From contig NZ_JBPPGJ010000011.1 of the NCBI RefSeq assembly GCF_051594765.1, positions 62,001 through 126,000 of the forward strand: DNA of 64,000 nt. The letters are read 5' to 3'. Both the position numbers and the translations under genes were made by a program. Below are positions 60,033-64,000 of the stretch, one piece after another. Source of the stretch: Paenibacillus_AR sp051594765. GTDB lineage: Bacteria > Bacillota > Bacilli > Paenibacillales > NBRC-103111. The notes beneath the pieces are model-generated. The model was not told where the DNA came from. It worked only from the letters and a program-made list of their open reading frames with translations, and searched no databases. Positions within the stretch are counted from its first letter, which is position 1. Each line of letters begins with the position of its first letter.

Positions 60033-61439
60033 TTATTTGACCAGCTGGCCGGCCAGCTTCGCCGGGTCGAAGTCCGCCTTCGGCGCGGCTTTCACTTCGC
60101 CTGCGGCGATAGCGGCGTCCAGCGCCTCGTTGTAGCGCTTGTTCAGATCGGTGATGACCGCGTTGATGTCGCCGCCGGCGATCATGTACTTGAAGAAGGC
60201 GTCATCGGACTTGATGCCCTTGACGGTGACGGTCGGCATCACCGGCCATACGCCGTCATACTTGTTCGGCAGGAAGCCGTCGATGCCGTTGATGTCCGGC
60301 TTCTTGGCTTTGGTATTGACGGACGGGACCATGGAGATGCCGAAGCCTTTTTCATGATACGTCTGGAGCACTTCCTCCTGGTACATGAACTGCATGAACT
60401 TCCACGCTTGGTCCTTCTTCTTGGACTTGGAGCTGATGGCGAGCCATTGGCCGCCTGCTACGCTGGATGCGCCCTTGATCTGGCCGTCGATGGACGGAAC
60501 CGGAGCCGCCGCCCACTTGATCTTGGCCGGGAACTGGTTCTTGTAGACGCCCGGCTCGGAAGAGAAGGAGATGTACATTCCGATCTTGCCTTCGGCGAAT
60601 TGGGCGCGCAGCGGGTCGATGTCCAGTGCGTCCATGCCCGGCAGGGTGCTGCCGTCGTCCTTCATCTGCTTGAAGGCTTCGATGATGGGCTTGAAGCCGG
60701 TGAAGTCGAAGCGGGCGGTCTTGAAGTCATAGCCGAAGCCGCCGTAACCGCTGACCTCCGCGATGACGCGGGCGGAACGGCCGAAGGCGCTGGCCGGGCT
60801 CTTGAAGTTCAAGGCGAAGCCGTAGGAGCCGTTGGCTTTGCCGACCTCGGTGATCTTCTTGGCGTCCTCGACCATCTCCTTGAGCGTGGTCGGCGGGGTC
60901 TTGATGCCGGCTTTCTCGAACAGCTCCATGTTGTAGACGAGCCGCAGGGTGGAGCCATAGTTGGGAAGGCTGTACATCTTGCCGTTGAAGCTGTTGAGCT
61001 CATCCATGGCCGGGAACTTGGCCTTCATGTCCGGGGTCAGGTAGCTGTCGATGGGCGCCAGGTAGTCCTTCTTGTAGAAGGTCTGGATGGTGTTTTCCTT
61101 GACGCGGATGATGTCCGGCGTGTCCGCTGTGGCGAAGGCCAGGTCGATGGCCTGGTTGAAGTCTTCCGTCTTCACGACCAGCTCTACCTCGATGTTGTCC
61201 TTGTTGGTGGTATTGAACTTGTTGACGACTTCCTTGATATAGTCGGCGTCGTGACGGTCACCGGTCCAGTAGGTGAGCTTGGTTTTTTCGCCGGAGGGCT
61301 TGGATGTGGCCTGCTGAGTGGCTCCCGGTGCGGCGGACGCCGCCGGGGAGGGGCTGGCGCTGTCCGAACCGCCGCCGCATGCCGTCAATCCGGCGGTTAA
61401 GGTTACGCAGGATACGAGTGCTGTGATTTTTCTCTTCAT
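60033..61439 (-). CDS. Carbohydrate ABC transporter binding lipoprotein
   Basis: 468 residues. Lipoprotein signal ending TAGLTACGGG, an Ala/Ser/Pro linker, then a SBP_bac_1 fold (KLTYWTGDRHDADYIKEVVNKFN, NIEVELVVKTEDFNQAID, GKMYSLPNYGSTLRLVYNMELFEKAGI, SVAGGQWLAIS). It delivers an oligosaccharide to the two permeases encoded downstream. GGGAGG precedes the ATG. First gene of the operon; a perfect inverted repeat is upstream. Confidence 0.93.
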   Translation of the reverse strand: MKRKITALVSCVTLTAGLTACGGGSDSASPSPAASAAPGATQQATSKPSGEKTKLTYWTGDRHDADYIKEVVNKFNTTNKDNIEVELVVKTEDFNQAIDLAFATADTPDIIRVKENTIQTFYKKDYLAPIDSYLTPDMKAKFPAMDELNSFNGKMYSLPNYGSTLRLVYNMELFEKAGIKTPPTTLKEMVEDAKKITEVGKANGSYGFALNFKSPASAFGRSARVIAEVSGYGGFGYDFKTARFDFTGFKPIIEAFKQMKDDGSTLPGMDALDIDPLRAQFAEGKIGMYISFSSEPGVYKNQFPAKIKWAAAPVPSIDGQIKGASSVAGGQWLAISSKSKKKDQAWKFMQFMYQEEVLQTYHEKGFGISMVPSVNTKAKKPDINGIDGFLPNKYDGVWPVMPTVTVKGIKSDDAFFKYMIAGGDINAVITDLNKRYNEALDAAIAAGEVKAAPKADFDPAKLAGQLVK

Positions 61440-61482
61440 TCTGTGGTACCTCCCTTTATGGTTCCTACTAGTGTTCCGCTTA

Positions 61483-61502
61483 CATGTTCATTGTAGAACA
61501 TG
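61483..61502. promoter_or_regulatory. Inverted repeat upstream of the sugar uptake operon
   Basis: CATGTTC-ATTGTA-GAACATG: perfect 7-bp arms and 6-base spacer, 44 bases before the binding-protein start. A possible site for a dimeric regulator of the operon. Confidence 0.5.
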
Positions 61503-61574
61503 CCGCACGAATGCATAATGCGGCAAACCCAACATTAAGGGCAGGTTTCCGCACGTATGTGGCGAGGTACGCCA

Positions 61575-61640
61575 GGGGCCGTCGGGGGCACCCGGGGGCT
61601 GGCGGGGGGTATGCCGGGGGCCGTCGGGGGCCATCGGGGG
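61575..61640 (+). repeat. Seven periodic G-runs
   Basis: Runs of four to six G begin at 61575, 61584, 61594, 61604, 61616, 61626 and 61636, that is about every 10 bases. The plus strand could form G-quadruplexes. It directly precedes the 112-bp repeat array. Confidence 0.75.
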
Positions 61641-61644
61641 CACC

Positions 61645-62200
61645 CGCTTCACGCCAACCAGCGGCAGTTTTGCCGCTCATGGGCCGCGAGCTCCCCGCGC
61701 TCGTGCATCCTACGGCAAATATGCCGTTGGTCTTCCGCCGCCCCCGCGCCGTGCGCCGCTTCACGCGAATCAGCGGCAGATTTGCCGCTCATGGGCCGCG
61801 GGCTCCCCGCGCTCGTGCATCCAACGGCAAATTTGCCGTTGGTCTTCCGCCGCCCCCGCGCCGTGCGCCGCTTCACGCGAATCAGCGGCAGATTTGCCGC
61901 TCATGGGCCCCGGGCTCCCCGCGCTCGTGCATCCAACGGCAGATTTGCCGTTGGTCTTCCGCCGCCCTAGCGCCGCGCGCCGCTTCACGTGAATCAGCGG
62001 CAGATTTGCCGCTCATGGGCCCCGGGCTCCCCGCGCTCGTGCATCCTACGGCAAATTTGCCGTTGGTCTTCCGCCGCCCCCGCGCCGTGCGCCGCTTCAC
62101 GCGAATCAGCGGCAGATTTGCCGCTCATGGGCCGCGGGCTCCCCGCGCTCGTGCATCCTACGGCAAATTTGCCGTTGGTCTTCCGCCGCCCCCGCGTCAC
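61645..62200. repeat. Tandem array, five 112-bp units with paired palindromes
   Basis: Units start at 61645, 61757, 61869, 61981 and 62093 (last slightly short). Each contains AGCGGCAGATTTGCCGCT and, about 52 bases later, AACGGCAAATTTGCCGTT, joined by conserved GC-rich spacers (CATGGGCC, CCCGCGCTCGTGCATCC, CTTCCGCCGCCC). Differences between units are few, which suggests recent expansion. Contiguous units without variable spacers exclude a CRISPR array. Open frames across it are GC artefacts. Confidence 0.95.
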
Positions 62201-62318
62201 TCCGCCACATCGCTACGACTTGCGATCCCGGGGTTGCCCCCAACGTCAAAGTGGCGACCGGGTGGTGATACCCGATGGCCGTTACCGCCGCCACTCCACC
62301 ACCGCCCCCCTCGCCCAG

Positions 62319-62396
62319 AAATGAAGGCCGCTGGTGGCCTTCATTTCGCATCCCCGCTATTCGCGCATGAATAAAGGCCTGACGGGGCCTTTATTC
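62319..62396. terminator. Two successive perfect hairpins
   Basis: AAATGAAGGCC/GGCCTTCATTT (62319-62329/62336-62346) and GAATAAAGGCC/GGCCTTTATTC (62369-62379/62386-62396). With the terminator at 62423 they form three hairpins in a row downstream of the response regulator gene. The gap 62201-62318 shows nothing else. Confidence 0.6.
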
Positions 62397-62422
62397 TCCC
62401 TGCCCCGCGAGCCCCAACAAAC

Positions 62423-62454
62423 AAAAAAGGAAACCCGCACCTACTCGGGTTTCC
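62423..62454 (-). terminator. Intrinsic terminator of the YesN-type regulator
   Basis: GGAAACCCG/CGGGTTTCC on the minus strand (62454-62446/62437-62429) followed by six T. The stem covers the stop codon. Confidence 0.9.
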
Positions 62455-64000
62455 CGGTATACGACTGCTTGAACTCGGACGGGGTCTGGCCGGTGTACTT
62501 TTTGAAGATCTCGCTGAAGTAGCGGCGGTGCTCATAGCCCAGCTCGGTGGCGATCTCCTGGACCTGGTAGTCGCCGATGAGCATGGACTTGGCCTTCTCC
62601 ATCTTCTCCTGGATGACGAACTGCTGGAACGAGATGCCGAGCACCTTGCGGAACAGGTTGGAATAGTAGCCCGGGCTCAGATTGACCTGGCGGGCGCAGT
62701 GCTCCAGCGACAGGTCCAGGTGCAGGTGCGTGCGGATGTAGTCCTTGGAGCGATGGATGATCTTCGTGGACTCGGACGACCGCTCCCGCTCGATGAAGCG
62801 GCACCCTTCCCGGCACAGGCCGGTCAGCATCCGCCGAAGCTCCGTAAGCGTCGGGTGCTCCTTCGACCGCAGCGCCGCCACCGGCTCCTCCAGATGGCGC
62901 ACCTCCTCATAGGGAAACTGCTCCAGCAGCGCCCGGAACAGCTTCGAGGCCAGCTCGAAGATGACGCTCTCCACCACCTTCGGCTCCGGCCGGGGCTCGG
63001 CGGTGACCAAGCCGTCCAACAGCTCGTCCAGGAGCTGGATGCTCTTCTCCCCGTTGCCGGAGCGCACCGCGAACAGCAGCTCCTGTTCGCTCGCCAGCCC
63101 ATAGGGCGCCAGCCCTTTGCGCTCCGCCGGAATTTCCCCGTAGCCGAACACCCCGTTGCCTTCGGTGTAGAAGTGATAGGACAGCGCCGCCAGCGCCTGC
63201 TGGTAGGAACGCGGCAGATCCTCGATGCCCACCGCCGGCAGACCCGCCCCGATGGACACCGTAAACTTGGTATAACGCTCCACGTTGGCGCGGCATGCCT
63301 CCGCCAGGTCCACCGCCTGTTCCTCGCCGGTCACGTTCAGCACCGCTACATACCGGTGGGCCGCTTCGCGGAACACAAGACGCGCTCCCCCTGCGGAGAG
63401 AGTCTCCTCCAGAATGTTCTGGAGGCTGAAGCGGATCAGCTCGATCTCCTGAACGGGGAGATCCATGTATTTCTCCATGAAGCGGTCGATCTCGACCAAC
63501 AGCACACATAATCCGGATGGCTCCAGCCCGATCTCGAGGAACTCCCACCGCCGCCGGGCCACCCCTCCGTCCGTCCGATGGTGCAGGAGCAGCGTCAGAT
63601 ACTCCTGACGCAGCACGGGCAGACTCTGCCGGATCTTCCGCTCCATCTCCCGGACCTTCTCCGACTCCTGCTGCGCCTCCTCGCACGCCGCCTTCGCCTT
63701 CAGCACGGCCTGGACGATCTCCTCTACCGAGAACGGCTTCTTTACGAAGTCGAACGCCCCCAGCCGAATCGCCTGCTGCGCATAGGAGAAATCCGTGTAG
63801 GCGCTCAGGATGACGATGCGGCACTCCGGGTTGGTCGCAAGCACCGCCCGGGTCATCTCCAGCCCGTCCATCCGGGGCATCCGGATGTCCGTCAGCACGA
63901 TGTCCGGCTGAACCTCCTGCACAAGACGCAGTCCTTCCTCCCCGTCCAGCGCCGTACCCGCCACTTGGATACCGTGATCGGCCCAGGGAATCTTCAGGGA
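62441..64000 (-). CDS. YesN-type response regulator (receiver plus AraC HTH), 5' end outside window
   Basis: At least 519 residues; the frame is open to the window edge, so the receiver start is missing. Visible parts: receiver with DIVLTDIRMPRMDGLEM (phospho-Asp), ILSAYTDFSYAQQAI and VKKPFS; a central region of about 250 residues; and a C-terminal AraC pair (LSLEHCARQVNLSPGYYSNLFRKVLG and QVQEIATELGYEHRRYFSEIFKKYTG). This is the YesN layout, normally paired with a YesM kinase and controlling a neighbouring sugar ABC operon, here probably the binding-protein operon across the repeat array. The kinase gene is expected just beyond 64000. Confidence 0.93.
   Translation of the reverse strand, partial: SLKIPWADHGIQVAGTALDGEEGLRLVQEVQPDIVLTDIRMPRMDGLEMTRAVLATNPECRIVILSAYTDFSYAQQAIRLGAFDFVKKPFSVEEIVQAVLKAKAACEEAQQESEKVREMERKIRQSLPVLRQEYLTLLLHHRTDGGVARRRWEFLEIGLEPSGLCVLLVEIDRFMEKYMDLPVQEIELIRFSLQNILEETLSAGGARLVFREAAHRYVAVLNVTGEEQAVDLAEACRANVERYTKFTVSIGAGLPAVGIEDLPRSYQQALAALSYHFYTEGNGVFGYGEIPAERKGLAPYGLASEQELLFAVRSGNGEKSIQLLDELLDGLVTAEPRPEPKVVESVIFELASKLFRALLEQFPYEEVRHLEEPVAALRSKEHPTLTELRRMLTGLCREGCRFIERERSSESTKIIHRSKDYIRTHLHLDLSLEHCARQVNLSPGYYSNLFRKVLGISFQQFVIQEKMEKAKSMLIGDYQVQEIATELGYEHRRYFSEIFKKYTGQTPSEFKQSYTGKPE

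Noticed and set aside
61645..62200. CRISPR array
   Set aside because: Units are contiguous, 112 bp and near-identical over their whole length, with no unique spacers and no cas genes.
61484..62374. Long open frames on both strands across the 112-bp repeats
   Set aside because: They arise from the GC-rich repeat being free of stops; no ribosome site, and the peptides merely repeat the 112-base period (not a multiple of three, so frames rotate).

Overview
The window is high-GC Firmicute DNA and reads like a soil Paenibacillaceae chromosome (Paenibacillus or a close relative; inferred from gene content, not from a marker gene). Supporting signs are strong GGAGG ribosome sites, frequent GTG/TTG starts, a YheC/YheD-type spore-coat-associated gene, a T-box leader, a glnQHMP-type operon, a yhbDEF-type bactofilin operon, stalk/DUF5050 proteins, and an ABC plus YesN-type regulator plus glycosidase cluster. 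No rRNA, tRNA, CRISPR array, phage or intact IS was seen.

Layout. 0-3 kb: an atypical winged-helix regulator, then a peroxide-defence operon (thioredoxin-reductase-like flavoprotein, glutaredoxin-like protein, 2-Cys peroxiredoxin) behind a PerR-box-like palindrome. 3-13.5 kb: TetR/DUF2269 unit, AraC regulators, a PH-domain protein, glutaminyl-tRNA synthetase under a T-box leader with a CAA (Gln) specifier, a lipoprotein, small proteins, an EamA exporter and an acyltransferase. 13.6-24 kb: signalling block with a ComA/ComP-like pair in convergent overlap, a YheC/D protein, a GGDEF-EAL protein, and a four-gene operon of a soluble histidine kinase plus SiaB-, SiaC- and SiaA-like proteins. 24-37 kb: sugar dehydrogenase/isomerase operon with a divergent AraC gene, livHMGFJ, a large intergenic region, a foldase and glnQHMP. 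37-54.4 kb: GldA-type dehydrogenase, a short flavoprotein, exporters (three DHA2-type MFS), the bactofilin operon, an M29 aminopeptidase, greA, a DUF5050 protein and a TetR-MFS pair with three matching operators. 54.9-64 kb: a polysaccharide-uptake operon (binding protein, two permeases, GH106-like glycosidase) with a YesN-type response regulator truncated by the window end.

Most unusual content. (1) Three dispersed copies (32.1, 44.5, 54.6 kb) of an about 195-bp hairpin-rich element with conserved internal order, plus a fourth locus (61.6-62.2 kb) where five 112-bp units carry related GGCA-N4-TGCC palindromes. (2) A 25-codon gene at 32432-32509 with its own Fur-box-like site, sigma-A-type promoter, ribosome site and terminator, encoding a CxC...CDGSH microprotein. 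(3) A Sia-like phospho-switch led by an orphan cytoplasmic kinase and lying tail-to-tail with a GGDEF-EAL gene.

All calls come from reading the sequence. Family names are recognition of motifs and overall sequence, not database results.
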